From the NCBI GenBank assembly GCA_015523565.1, contig WAKA01000126.1, forward strand, positions 1-61,379: 61,379 nucleotides of DNA. The letters run 5' to 3'. The stretch is from Candidatus Heimdallarchaeota archaeon (GTDB lineage: Archaea; Asgardarchaeota; Heimdallarchaeia; Heimdallarchaeales; Kariarchaeaceae). Positions 17,673-27,028 of this stretch are shown here, one piece after another. The first letter of the stretch is position 1, and each line of letters opens with the position of its first letter. The translations under genes were made by a program, and so were the position numbers. Under the pieces are notes generated by a model. The model ran no database searches, was not told the origin of the DNA, and saw only the letters and a program-made list of their open reading frames with translations.

Positions 17673-20420
17673 ATGGAAACCCAGCAGAATTTGTCTTTTG
17701 AAAATCATAAATTTCATACAATCCAGAAGGAAGAGGCTTTGAAAATCCTAAATTCTGATTATGGGGGATTGACTCACACAGAAGTCAACTTAAGGCGAGA
17801 TAAATATGGGAAAAACGAGATCATTTCAAAAAAGAAAATATCTGTGTTTCAACTTTTTATTAACCAATTTAAAGATATACTTGTTATAATTCTAATCATT
17901 GCCGCCTTCGTAACGGGTATTGTATTGCATGAAATTGGTGAGGCAATACTGATAGTCATAATACTTATTCTGAACGCTATTTTGGGCGTTTACCAAGAAT
18001 GGAAGGCAGATAAGGCTCTTGAAGCCTTAAGCCAAATGCTTACACATAAAACGAGGGTGATTCGAGAAAAGAAGGAGCATGAGATTGACAGTGTTGAACT
18101 AGTCCCTGGGGATATCGTACTTTTACAACAGGGCGATAGGGTTCCCGCGGACATGAGAATATTAGAAGTCAACAACCTGAAAGTTGATGAATCTCAATTA
18201 ACGGGAGAAAGTACAGAAGTCCATAAATCCAGCTTTACTGTGTTGCCTGACCAAACACCACTAGGTGATAGGGTAAACATGGCATTTATGGGAACCTATG
18301 TGACATTTGGGAAAGGCAAGGGTGTTGTTGTTGCGACAGGCATGGAAACAGAAGTAGGTAGGCTTGCATTAGAAGTAGATGCCATTGATGAAGAACCAAC
18401 ACCAACTCAGGTGAAACTAGATGAATTCGGCAAAAAGCTTGGTGCTGCAATAATAGGTCTTATGATATTCATGACCTTATATGGAATTTTCATTACAAAT
18501 CTAGATTTCTTGATAATGATTGAAACTGCTGTAAGCTTGGCTGTCGCAGCAATTCCAGAAGGACTTCCAATTGTAATTACATTAGCCTTGGCCCTTGGTG
18601 TTCAAAAGATGGCAAAAGAGCATGCCATTGTAAAAAAACTGCCCGCTGTTGAAAGCCTTGGCGCTGTAACAGTCATATGCACTGACAAAACTGGTACTTT
18701 AACAGTCAATCGGATGACTGTTCAAAAGGTAATTGCTCTGAAAGACGGAACTGCCGTGGTTGAGGATCCAAAAGAAATTGCTTCTGAAATTCAAGAAAAA
18801 AAACTTTCCTCAAGCGAATTTCACATGTTAAGAGGTGCTGTTCTATGCAACAACGCAAAGTTGGATGACAACAATGAATTCGGAGATCCAACAGAGTTGG
18901 CTTTACTCCGTTTTTCCAAACAATTAGGTTATGAAAGGAAAGACTTGGAAAAACAATATCGAAGAATTGATGAAATCCCATTTGACTCAGAAAGAAAAAG
19001 GATGACTATTGTTGTTGAAAACATCTTTGATACAGATGATAAGATTGCATATATGAAGGGTGCACCTGAGGTTTTATTAAACATGGCTCAAAAGATAGAT
19101 CTTGGAAATGGTCCAGAACCCTTGACTGATGAAATCAAGAACCAAATTCAACAACATATCGATTCTTTGGCTGAGCATGCCTTAAGAGTTTTAGGCTTTG
19201 GATATTTTTCCCTTAGATCGACTTCTTACAATATTTTTGAATTTGAATCAAATATTGTCATTTGTGGTTTCATGGGAATGATTGATCCACCAAAAGAGGG
19301 GGTTAAAGAAGCAGTTTCTCAGTGTAGAACAGCAGGAATCAAAGTGATGATGGTCACTGGTGATCACCATAAAACAGCAGTCGCTATTGGGAAACAAATT
19401 GGCATTGTTGATGATGAAAGCAAGGTATTGACGGGTATTCAATTGGATCAAATGGATGATGAGAAATTAGCTTCCAAAATTTCTGAAATTCAAGGATTTG
19501 CCCGCATTAGTCCTCAACATAAATTGAGAATTGTTCGCTCTTTAAAGTCGGTAGATGAAATAGTTGCAATGACGGGAGACGGCGTAAATGATGCTCCCGC
19601 CTTAAAAGGTGCAGATATTGGGATCGCGATGGGCAGTGGAACGGATGTAACAAAGGAAACTGCTGACATGATTTTGGAAGATGACAACTTCACAACTATT
19701 GTCAAGGCTGTAGAAGAAGGTCGAGGGATCTATGACAATATGACCAAATTCATTCGTTATATGCTTTCCAGCAATCTTGCAGAAATCATTGTGATCTTTC
19801 TTGCAATAATTCTTGATTTACCTCTTCCATTTGTTGCAACCCAAATCCTTTGGATCAATCTTGTTACAGATGGTGTCCCTGCATTGGCTTTGGGAACAGA
19901 CCCTCCCTCTGATGGAATTATGAAAAGACCCCCTAGAGACCCCAAGGAAAGCCTTATTTCTGCAGAACGTATCAACCATATCCTCCTTTTTGGCTCCTTC
20001 ATTTCCTTTGTCACTTTGGGATCATATATCATATTCCTTGAAACAAATTGGTTTGGGACAAAAGGAAATCATGCGGTCGCCAGTTCCATTGCCTTTGCAA
20101 TCATGTCCTTAACTCAATTTGCACATTCATTAAATGTCAGAGAAGATACCGCCTCTATTCTTGGTAAAAATTTGATAAAGAACAAGCCATTGATTTGGAC
20201 TGTTATTATCTCGACGATCCTACAAGTCTTTGTTATTCAAGGTGACGCAATTTTATCTAATTTTGGCATTGAAAGTACCTTTTTCAATGATTTCTTTAAC
20301 ACAGTGCCTCTTAATTCATTTCAATGGACTTGGGTTGTCATTTGTTCATTATTGCTTGTTGTATGGGCTGAATTCCTCAAATTCATTAAACGAAACACAA
20401 TTTTTAAATCAATTTGTTAA
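17673..20420 (+). CDS. Calcium-type P2A P-type ATPase
   Basis: 915 residues, full length. Present: TGES (177-180), the phosphorylated Asp338 in DKTGTLT, MKGAPEVLL, and GDGVNDAP (D636). Ion-site residues match SERCA/PMR1 rather than Na/K-ATPase: IPEGLP in M4 (295-299), SSNLAE in M5 and NLVTDGVPALALG in M6. The N and E of M5 and N, T, D of M6 suggest both calcium sites are possible. About ten membrane helices. Likely pumps Ca2+ (perhaps Mn2+) out of the cell. It sits beside a ClC protein, which could balance charge. Confidence 0.93.
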   Translation: METQQNLSFENHKFHTIQKEEALKILNSDYGGLTHTEVNLRRDKYGKNEIISKKKISVFQLFINQFKDILVIILIIAAFVTGIVLHEIGEAILIVIILILNAILGVYQEWKADKALEALSQMLTHKTRVIREKKEHEIDSVELVPGDIVLLQQGDRVPADMRILEVNNLKVDESQLTGESTEVHKSSFTVLPDQTPLGDRVNMAFMGTYVTFGKGKGVVVATGMETEVGRLALEVDAIDEEPTPTQVKLDEFGKKLGAAIIGLMIFMTLYGIFITNLDFLIMIETAVSLAVAAIPEGLPIVITLALALGVQKMAKEHAIVKKLPAVESLGAVTVICTDKTGTLTVNRMTVQKVIALKDGTAVVEDPKEIASEIQEKKLSSSEFHMLRGAVLCNNAKLDDNNEFGDPTELALLRFSKQLGYERKDLEKQYRRIDEIPFDSERKRMTIVVENIFDTDDKIAYMKGAPEVLLNMAQKIDLGNGPEPLTDEIKNQIQQHIDSLAEHALRVLGFGYFSLRSTSYNIFEFESNIVICGFMGMIDPPKEGVKEAVSQCRTAGIKVMMVTGDHHKTAVAIGKQIGIVDDESKVLTGIQLDQMDDEKLASKISEIQGFARISPQHKLRIVRSLKSVDEIVAMTGDGVNDAPALKGADIGIAMGSGTDVTKETADMILEDDNFTTIVKAVEEGRGIYDNMTKFIRYMLSSNLAEIIVIFLAIILDLPLPFVATQILWINLVTDGVPALALGTDPPSDGIMKRPPRDPKESLISAERINHILLFGSFISFVTLGSYIIFLETNWFGTKGNHAVASSIAFAIMSLTQFAHSLNVREDTASILGKNLIKNKPLIWTVIISTILQVFVIQGDAILSNFGIESTFFNDFFNTVPLNSFQWTWVVICSLLLVVWAEFLKFIKRNTIFKSIC

Positions 20421-20492
20421 AATGTTAATAATTCTTTTACACAAACATGATTTTTTATAAATGCTTAAGTTATATTAGGTGTTTTTTCACAT

Positions 20493-22325
20493 ATGGATAC
20501 ATCCCACAAAACCCCATTTCTAAGAGCGCCGGGTCTTCAAGATGATGGTTTCCGAGAAGAGCTGAGACTGATAACCATTGCGTCAGTTGTGGGCATTGTT
20601 GGTGGCATCGGTGCTGTAGTTTTCCGTAAGGTTGTAGAAAGTACAAAAGAAATTTTTCACTTAATTTTTAATGGCATTCCTTTTCTTTCAGACGAAATCA
20701 ATACTGTTTTGGTTCCCACTATCGGTGGTTTGATTTGTGGATGGATTGTTTTTACCTATGCCTCAGAAGCCAAAGGGCATGGTGTTCCTGAGATAATTGA
20801 ATCTGTGAACCTACAAGGTGGCAAAATGCGATATCGGGTTCCATTCATTAAAATCATTGCTTCAGCCATAACAATCGGCTCTGGTGGGTCTGCTGGTAGT
20901 GAAGGACCAATTGCACAGATTGGCGGTGGTTTTGGAAGTATGGTCGGTCAATATTTTAACCTTAAGCCAGAAGAAAGAAAGTTGATGGTTATTTCTGGAA
21001 CATCTGCTGGAATTGCGGCAATTTTCAATGCTCCTTTAGGTGGGATCCTTTTCGGAATAGAAATCATTAGGAGAGACAAAAAGCAGTTTTCACCCTTTCC
21101 TTTGATTATGGCGACAGTTATCGGTACTACTGTTAGTCAGCTCATTTTAGGTGACAAGTCTGTCTTTGAATTTCCTGACTTGGATGCAACAATAAACCAA
21201 ATCGTATTCAATATTCCATTTTTCCTATTTTTAGGTGTTCTTATGGGATTATATTCCATTTTTTGGATAAGGGGTTTTTATTTCATCGAAGGCTTGCTTG
21301 AAAAAATCCCTACCTCTCCTATTTTAATTACTGGACTAGGGGGATTTTTAGTGGGATTGATTGAACTTTATTTTCCAGACGTTGATGGAAGCATTGGTTA
21401 TGCCCCCATTAATTCCGCCCTCTCTTTGAAGCTGGGTATTGAAATGTTCATTGTCCTTGCGTTGATGAAATTCTTGGCTACCGCATTTTCAATTGGTTCT
21501 GGTGGTTCTGGTGGTGTTTTCGCCCCTACTCTTATGCAGGGTGTTATGCTTGGAGCAGTATTCGGCATTGCTTTGAAACCAATAATCCCTGGCGGTTTGG
21601 TAATTAACATTTTTGCAGTTTTAGGAATGGCTGGGTTATTTGCCGCTTCAACACGTGCTCCATTGACCAGCATTATTATGACCAGTGAAATGGTGGGCGA
21701 TTTTAATCTTTTCATCCCCCTTTTATTTACAGTAACTGCTTCATGGATTGTCAGTAGCCTATTATTGAGAGAAGACATATATATTTTCAAGTTGATTCGG
21801 AAAGGCATAATCTTTGAGGAATCAACTGATTATCTTGAAGAACTCGAAGTTGGTGATGTCATGTCACATAATTTGGTGTTTGTCACGCCTTCCCAATCCA
21901 TTGAAACAGTTTTGGAACTAATGGAAACTACTGGCCATACTGGTTTCCCTGTTATCCTAAATGGGAAATTGGTTGGAGTAATTACTGAACATGATGTAGA
22001 CAAGGCCATTGCTCATGGAAGAAAAAATGCAACAGTGGCAGACATTTGCACAAAAGAGGTTGTTACAGTCTATCCTGATTGTCCTCTCTCTGTTGCCGCA
22101 CAAATAATGGCGGAGAAAAAAATAAACCGTTTGCCTGTTGTTGAAGGAGAAGATGCTCCAGACAAAATCATTGGTTGGATTACAAGATCTGACATTATTC
22201 GAGCCTATCACAAACGTAAGTCAATGAATCAATTAAACCAAATTGAACGGAAACTTTTCCAAGAACTTCATGTTTTTGATGAAACCAGTGTTCGATTGAA
22301 ACAAGAGAAGAAGATTACAAAATAA
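20493..22325 (+). CDS. ClC chloride channel/exchanger with two CBS domains
   Basis: 610 residues. The membrane part (about 25-430) has the ClC signatures GHGVPE (96-100), GSAGSEGPIAQIGGG with the gating Glu137, and GSGGSGGVFAPTLMQG. The C-terminal CBS pair follows (VGDVMSHNLVFVTPSQSIETV and VADICTKEVVTVYPDCPLSVAAQIM), likely binding an adenine nucleotide. The gating glutamate fits either a channel or a chloride/proton antiporter. A TATA-like tttttataaatgc lies about 35 bp before ATG 20493. Neighbouring Ca2+ ATPase and longin-like protein point the same way and are separately promoted. Confidence 0.93.
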   Translation: MDTSHKTPFLRAPGLQDDGFREELRLITIASVVGIVGGIGAVVFRKVVESTKEIFHLIFNGIPFLSDEINTVLVPTIGGLICGWIVFTYASEAKGHGVPEIIESVNLQGGKMRYRVPFIKIIASAITIGSGGSAGSEGPIAQIGGGFGSMVGQYFNLKPEERKLMVISGTSAGIAAIFNAPLGGILFGIEIIRRDKKQFSPFPLIMATVIGTTVSQLILGDKSVFEFPDLDATINQIVFNIPFFLFLGVLMGLYSIFWIRGFYFIEGLLEKIPTSPILITGLGGFLVGLIELYFPDVDGSIGYAPINSALSLKLGIEMFIVLALMKFLATAFSIGSGGSGGVFAPTLMQGVMLGAVFGIALKPIIPGGLVINIFAVLGMAGLFAASTRAPLTSIIMTSEMVGDFNLFIPLLFTVTASWIVSSLLLREDIYIFKLIRKGIIFEESTDYLEELEVGDVMSHNLVFVTPSQSIETVLELMETTGHTGFPVILNGKLVGVITEHDVDKAIAHGRKNATVADICTKEVVTVYPDCPLSVAAQIMAEKKINRLPVVEGEDAPDKIIGWITRSDIIRAYHKRKSMNQLNQIERKLFQELHVFDETSVRLKQEKKITK

Positions 22326-22343
22326 CCAAAGATTATAAAGAAT

Positions 22344-22353
22344 AAATATAAAG
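22344..22353 (+). promoter_or_regulatory. TATA-like box for the longin-like membrane protein
   Basis: aaatataaag, centred 26 bp before ATG 22374. Confidence 0.55.
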
Positions 22354-22373
22354 AATCGTGAAATCAATTCATC

Positions 22374-23684
22374 ATGCAAAATACTATGCCACCAGAAATC
22401 GATGAGTTTCAACACAATGTCTCCCCACGACTAAAATTTTTTGCGTCTTTTCTCATTGGTATATTTGGAAGCCTTCTTTTTGCATGGATTTTTGGTGACT
22501 TATTAGGATCATTGCTCAATGCCATTCAAGAAACCCCACTTTACTATTTAATTCCATTTTCAGTTTCCGCTTCGCTTTTCGCATATCTTGTCTATAAAGC
22601 TAAGGTTCTTGGAATACATGGATTGGAATTTCTTTCAATTTTTGTTTTGGCAATCTCCTTGTCAGAACTCTTCAAAATGATTGCAGGGGAAACACTATTG
22701 ACAACCGCCCCATATCATCGTGGAACAAATGTTTTTGCAACACTGAATGACATGATGATGCCATTGGCTGTATTGGCCTTATATCTTCATGTAGAATTAA
22801 TTGAAAACAATCATCCCAACTTACTGCGCGCCATTGGAATATTTTCTTCTGGTCTTCCATTGATTTTCGGAGGATTACTTCAAATTATTCTGAATTCCAC
22901 AAACATTTTGGAAACAATCTTACATTTCCCAGGATTGGAAAAAGAGGTAGAGGACGTATTGACCTTTTATCTCTATATTTTTGCCCTGTTCATACTTTGG
23001 ATTAGTGTTTTTGGATTAAGGGTCATGTATGGTACTCTAGTTCATGCAGACAGTGCCGCCATCTCACGTGGCTCACAATTCATGATTATCGGATTTTCCT
23101 CACTGATTGGAAATTTTGTCCTATTGGGTGTTAGAGATACAATAAACCTAATGGCAATTCTCTCATTCAATTTAAGTTTCACAGTTCATACTTCTTGGTT
23201 GTTGATGGGTACCATAATTATTATGTATTTAGCCTATCTGCTTTCACCACAATTTGCTTTTTCTGTTCCCTTTGACGTATATCAACTTATAGTAATCAAC
23301 CGTGAAGATGGTGTTACCCTATTCAGCTTCATAAATGAAATCCGCTCATATAACAAGCCAGCAATTCAAGTGGCCTTGAAATCTCCTGCCATCGTAGCCA
23401 TTCAAACATTGTTGAAGGAAATCACTTATGCAGAAGGTGTGGTTCATCTTATAGGCATGTCTGACAGACAAATCCTATTGCAATCACAAGGATCTGTGAC
23501 CTCTGTCCTAATTTCTGAAAAATCCTCTTACATACTGAACAAAGGACTTGAAGGATATACCAGGGAATTTTACAATAGGTATAAGAATGAAATCGAAAAT
23601 TTCACTGGAAATGTTGGTGTGTTTAAGGGTTCTATGGATATTTTGAGGAAATATTTCCCATTTTTCAGGGAAGAAAGTCTTTAG
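22374..23684 (+). CDS. Polytopic membrane protein with C-terminal longin/roadblock-like domain
   Basis: 436 residues. Seven or eight hydrophobic helices fill residues 20-295. The soluble end (303-436) begins YQLIVINREDGVTLFSF, then a helix, then VVHLIGMSDRQILLQSQG, ISEKSSYILNKGL and a long amphipathic helix with FYNRYKNEIENF. Strand-helix order and the REDG turn recall longin/roadblock domains, which in Asgard archaea and eukaryotes often partner small GTPases. The domain call is by pattern and could be wrong. No GTPase gene is in the window. The 3' end lies 4 bp from the Rieske gene stop. Confidence 0.6.
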   Translation: MQNTMPPEIDEFQHNVSPRLKFFASFLIGIFGSLLFAWIFGDLLGSLLNAIQETPLYYLIPFSVSASLFAYLVYKAKVLGIHGLEFLSIFVLAISLSELFKMIAGETLLTTAPYHRGTNVFATLNDMMMPLAVLALYLHVELIENNHPNLLRAIGIFSSGLPLIFGGLLQIILNSTNILETILHFPGLEKEVEDVLTFYLYIFALFILWISVFGLRVMYGTLVHADSAAISRGSQFMIIGFSSLIGNFVLLGVRDTINLMAILSFNLSFTVHTSWLLMGTIIIMYLAYLLSPQFAFSVPFDVYQLIVINREDGVTLFSFINEIRSYNKPAIQVALKSPAIVAIQTLLKEITYAEGVVHLIGMSDRQILLQSQGSVTSVLISEKSSYILNKGLEGYTREFYNRYKNEIENFTGNVGVFKGSMDILRKYFPFFREESL

Positions 23685-23688
23685 GATC

Positions 23689-24027
23689 TTATATTTTAAT
23701 GTAAACATATCCGTCTTGGACTACTATCTCATACAATTCCAATGGATCTTTTGCAGGGGGGTTCAATGCTTCTCCTGTTTCAAGTTCAAATGTTGATGCA
23801 TGGAGTGGACATGTCAGAAATCCGTCTCCATAAATGCCATTGGCCAAATCAAATGTCTTATGGGTACATATCCTGTTTGCAGCGATGATTTTGCCATTGA
23901 TACGAACCAAAAGAACAGGAACTCCCTCTACATCTACCGCTTTGATTTTATCTTCTTTTACCTCTTCCTCTTTGCATAGTTTCACTAACTCAGGCACATT
24001 ACCACCCTTGTCAATTTGAATATGCAT
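23689..24027 (-). CDS. Rieske-type [2Fe-2S] ferredoxin-like protein
   Basis: 112 residues from ATG 24027; a TTG at 24042 would add five residues. The cluster ligands are in CTHKTFDLANG and CPLHAS, the C-X-H and C-X2-H pairs of Rieske domains. Stand-alone members act as soluble electron carriers, for example with dioxygenases or NirD. It overlaps the 3' end of sufD by 17 bp in the same direction, so it is co-transcribed with sufD. It may supply electrons to cluster assembly or take over the role of a ferredoxin; this is inference. Confidence 0.88.
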   Translation of the reverse strand: MHIQIDKGGNVPELVKLCKEEEVKEDKIKAVDVEGVPVLLVRINGKIIAANRICTHKTFDLANGIYGDGFLTCPLHASTFELETGEALNPPAKDPLELYEIVVQDGYVYIKI

Positions 24028-25324
24028 TCCATTTATCGGCAATTAATTTTCTCGCATAATCTTTCAATTCATCAAATTCTATATATTTGATCAGTGGTTC
24101 AAAGTATCCTTTAATCAAAATTGCCTTTGCCTCTTCTTTTGGTATCCCACGTGATTCCACATAAAACAGCTTTTCTTGATTCAGGGGTTCAACAGATGCA
24201 GAATGTGCCGCCACTACTTCATTTTGGTCAATCATCAATGCAGGGATTGCAACTATTTGTCCTCTGCCCACTGTCAGACCATGTGATGTTAACCATGAAT
24301 CTGCATTTTTCCCTGTTTTTGGAATCTGAATCAACCCTCTTAAAACAGATTCTGCTTTGTCAACCATCACCGTTCTTGAATGGGTTTGACCGATTGTGTC
24401 ACTTTGAACATGCACTAACTCCGATTTTACATCAATCCTTTGGTTTCCAATTCCAAATTGTGAGAATAAATCATAACCTTCTGATCCTCTTCCTTCCAAC
24501 AGCATTTTACTGTTTATTTTTGTCATTTCACTGCCTTGCAATTGTGAATATGTGGTATATTTCGAATAATCTGAAAGCAAGGCAATGCGGGAAAGGACAA
24601 AAACATGATTTGTGGCCAGATTTTGAAATTGAACATGATTTAGTCTAGCATTTGCATTTAGAATTATTGTTTGTGCAATGGCAGACAGATTTTCATTTCC
24701 TGGATTTGTAGACGTGCTGAAATCTTCAACGAATGTCAATTCGCTCTCCTCTTCCATATATATAATCATTTCATGGAAAGAGGCAATCCCTGAATTTTCA
24801 GCTACCATTGATCTTATTACAGGTCGTTCAAGCTTCACACCTTTCGGCACATATAAAACCAATGTATTGATAGAAAATGCCTTGGAAAGGGCCCCTAGCT
24901 TGTCAAACCCCATATGTTCGTCTGCCTTTTGTATGATTTTCTTAACCAATTCCTCATTCTTTTCCGCTAATGCTTGTATGGTACCAAAGAAAATACCATT
25001 TTCCAATTCATATTTTTCCTTTTCAATTTTCCCGTCAACAGTTTTAATATCTATCTTAAAGTCTTCCAATTCATTTTTTTCTGTTTTCATTTCTTGTCTT
25101 CCGTTTATTTCCCAAAAGGGCTTAAGATTGGAAGGGTCAAATTTCTTGAAGTCTGTGTATTTGTAAAACAAGGTGTCCTGATCAATTGGGATTGATTTAA
25201 ATGTTTGAAATGCTTTTATTCTCCTCGCTTGAATCCAATCCATTTCTTTATTTGAAGATGAAATCTTTTCAATGGATTGTTCAGTTGTATAATCTGTTAA
25301 AAATAATGTATCTGGAGATTTCAT
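24011..25324 (-). CDS. sufD: Fe-S cluster assembly protein SufD
   Basis: About 437 residues from ATG 25324; TTG 25333 is an alternative. The C-terminal half has the SufB/SufD beta-helix signature: VDKAESVLRGLIQIPKTGKNADSWLTSHGLTVG, AHSASVEPLNQEKLFYVESRGI and AILIKGYFEPLI. SufD pairs with SufB and the ATPase SufC in the SufBC2D scaffold. Here sufD is divergent from sufB across a 142-bp region with promoters on both strands. A separate sufD strand means expression of the scaffold halves is not simply coupled. Confidence 0.93.
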   Translation of the reverse strand: MKSPDTLFLTDYTTEQSIEKISSSNKEMDWIQARRIKAFQTFKSIPIDQDTLFYKYTDFKKFDPSNLKPFWEINGRQEMKTEKNELEDFKIDIKTVDGKIEKEKYELENGIFFGTIQALAEKNEELVKKIIQKADEHMGFDKLGALSKAFSINTLVLYVPKGVKLERPVIRSMVAENSGIASFHEMIIYMEEESELTFVEDFSTSTNPGNENLSAIAQTIILNANARLNHVQFQNLATNHVFVLSRIALLSDYSKYTTYSQLQGSEMTKINSKMLLEGRGSEGYDLFSQFGIGNQRIDVKSELVHVQSDTIGQTHSRTVMVDKAESVLRGLIQIPKTGKNADSWLTSHGLTVGRGQIVAIPALMIDQNEVVAAHSASVEPLNQEKLFYVESRGIPKEEAKAILIKGYFEPLIKYIEFDELKDYARKLIADKWNAYSN

Positions 25325-25426
25325 GTCTTTCAATTAAAATTGTCTGAACATTGTTATTAAAAGTAAAGATAGGTTAAGTTGCAAGGTATTCAAGAAATGC
25401 AGTTTGGATAATTCTCACTATAGGTT

Positions 25427-25436
25427 CATTTATATT
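25427..25436 (+). promoter_or_regulatory. TATA-like box for sufB
   Basis: catttatatt, centred about 35 bp before ATG 25467, predicting a leader of under ten nucleotides. A minus-strand TATA-like element (ttattaaaag on this strand, about 25353-25362) serves sufD. Confidence 0.5.
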
Positions 25437-25466
25437 GTTCATTATCGATTTTTGTATAGAAAGCCT

Positions 25467-26873
25467 ATGACAACCAATCCAGAACTAGAATTTGATTACA
25501 AGGCCGGTTGGGCAGACCCTGAAAAATTTACTGCTGCCACAGACTATGGACTCGATGAAGATGTTGTCAGGCAGATCTCTAAGTTGAAGAATGAACCTGA
25601 ATGGATGTTGGAATTCCGACTCAATTCCTTGAAACTGTTCTATGAGATGCCTATGCCAAAATGGGGAGACCCATTGCTCCGAACGATAGATTTCCAAAAG
25701 ATCCGCTATTATGCGAGATATTGGGACAAGCCCGAAAAAAATTGGGATGATGTGCCTCCTGAAATCAAGGAAACATATGAAAAACTTGGTATCCCTGAGG
25801 CAGAACGAAAGTTCTTGGGTGGTGTCGGTGCACAGTACGACTCTGAAACTGTCTATCACAAACTTCGGGAAGACCTGGAAGCGAAAGGGATTATTTTTCT
25901 TTCAACAGATGAAGGGTTAAAAGAATATCCTGAATATTTTGACAAATATTTTGGCAAGGTCATCCCTCCAAATGACAACAAGTTTGCTGCCTTGAATTCT
26001 GCAGTTTGGTCTGGTGGGTCTTTTATTGTTGTCCCAAAGGGTGTCAAGGTCGATGTTCCGCTCCAAGCTTATTTCAGAATAAATGCAAAAAATGTTGGAC
26101 AATTTGAAAGAACCTTGATTATTGCAGAGGAAGGGTCTGATGTACATTACATTGAGGGATGCACTGCTCCTACGTATTCCAGCGATTCACTTCATGCAGC
26201 AGTGGTCGAGCTAGTCGCATTGGAAGGTGCTCGAATTCGTTATACAACTATACAGAATTGGAGCAATAACGTCTATAATCTTGTCACCAAACGAGCCTTT
26301 GCTTATAAGAATGCACTAGTGGAATGGGTTGACGGTAATATCGGCTCAAAACTTACGATGAAATATCCTTCCATTTATCTTATGGGTGAAGGAGCAAAAG
26401 GTGAAGTTCTCTCTGTTGCCTATGCTTCGTATGGACAACATCAAGACACTGGTGCGAAGATTCTGCATCTTGCACCGAACACCCAATCCCGAATAACTGC
26501 CAAAAGCATTTCACGGGGTGATGGTAAGACGACTTACCGTGGTCTGATCAAAGTGGCTCCCAATGCTAAAAATGTTGTATCCAATGTCATTTGTGACGCT
26601 TTGCTCTTGGATGATGATTCAAAGAGCGATACCATCCCCTACCAAGAAATTCAAAGAGATGATGCAACGATCACGCACGAGGCAACTGTCGGGAAAATCG
26701 GCAAGGAGACAATGTTCTACCTAATGAGCCGGGGACTTCCTGAAAATGAAGCTCTTGCGCTAATTTGCATGGGCTTTTTTGAACCCTTTGCAAAAGAACT
26801 TCCAATGGAATATGCAGTTGAATTGAATCGGTTAATCGAACTTGACATGGCAGAATACGGTGCAATCGGTTAA
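25467..26873 (+). CDS. sufB: Fe-S cluster assembly scaffold SufB
   Basis: 468 residues from ATG 25467; the longer frame to 25404 covers the promoter and is rejected. Typical SufB text: [65 protein letters not shown] with the conserved Cys, and [31 protein letters not shown]. The Cys and a nearby Glu are part of nascent-cluster assembly in this family. It leads the SufBSUC strand. Confidence 0.97.
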   Translation: MTTNPELEFDYKAGWADPEKFTAATDYGLDEDVVRQISKLKNEPEWMLEFRLNSLKLFYEMPMPKWGDPLLRTIDFQKIRYYARYWDKPEKNWDDVPPEIKETYEKLGIPEAERKFLGGVGAQYDSETVYHKLREDLEAKGIIFLSTDEGLKEYPEYFDKYFGKVIPPNDNKFAALNSAVWSGGSFIVVPKGVKVDVPLQAYFRINAKNVGQFERTLIIAEEGSDVHYIEGCTAPTYSSDSLHAAVVELVALEGARIRYTTIQNWSNNVYNLVTKRAFAYKNALVEWVDGNIGSKLTMKYPSIYLMGEGAKGEVLSVAYASYGQHQDTGAKILHLAPNTQSRITAKSISRGDGKTTYRGLIKVAPNAKNVVSNVICDALLLDDDSKSDTIPYQEIQRDDATITHEATVGKIGKETMFYLMSRGLPENEALALICMGFFEPFAKELPMEYAVELNRLIELDMAEYGAIG

Positions 26874-27028
26874 AGTCAATTTCTATTATCAAAGAGACAA
26901 GTCAATTAGACTTATCTTGCCTATTATATAAAGCAAAACCATTGAAGATTTTGACGGAATGAGCGCTGATAGTGTACCATTTCACTCTTTATTTAAAAGG
27001 CTCATTCTATATCTATATGGTGGCATCA

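Noticed and set aside
26972..27016. N-terminal extension of sufS.
   Set aside because: Covers the TATA-like box; SufS proteins begin near EIRKDFPIL.
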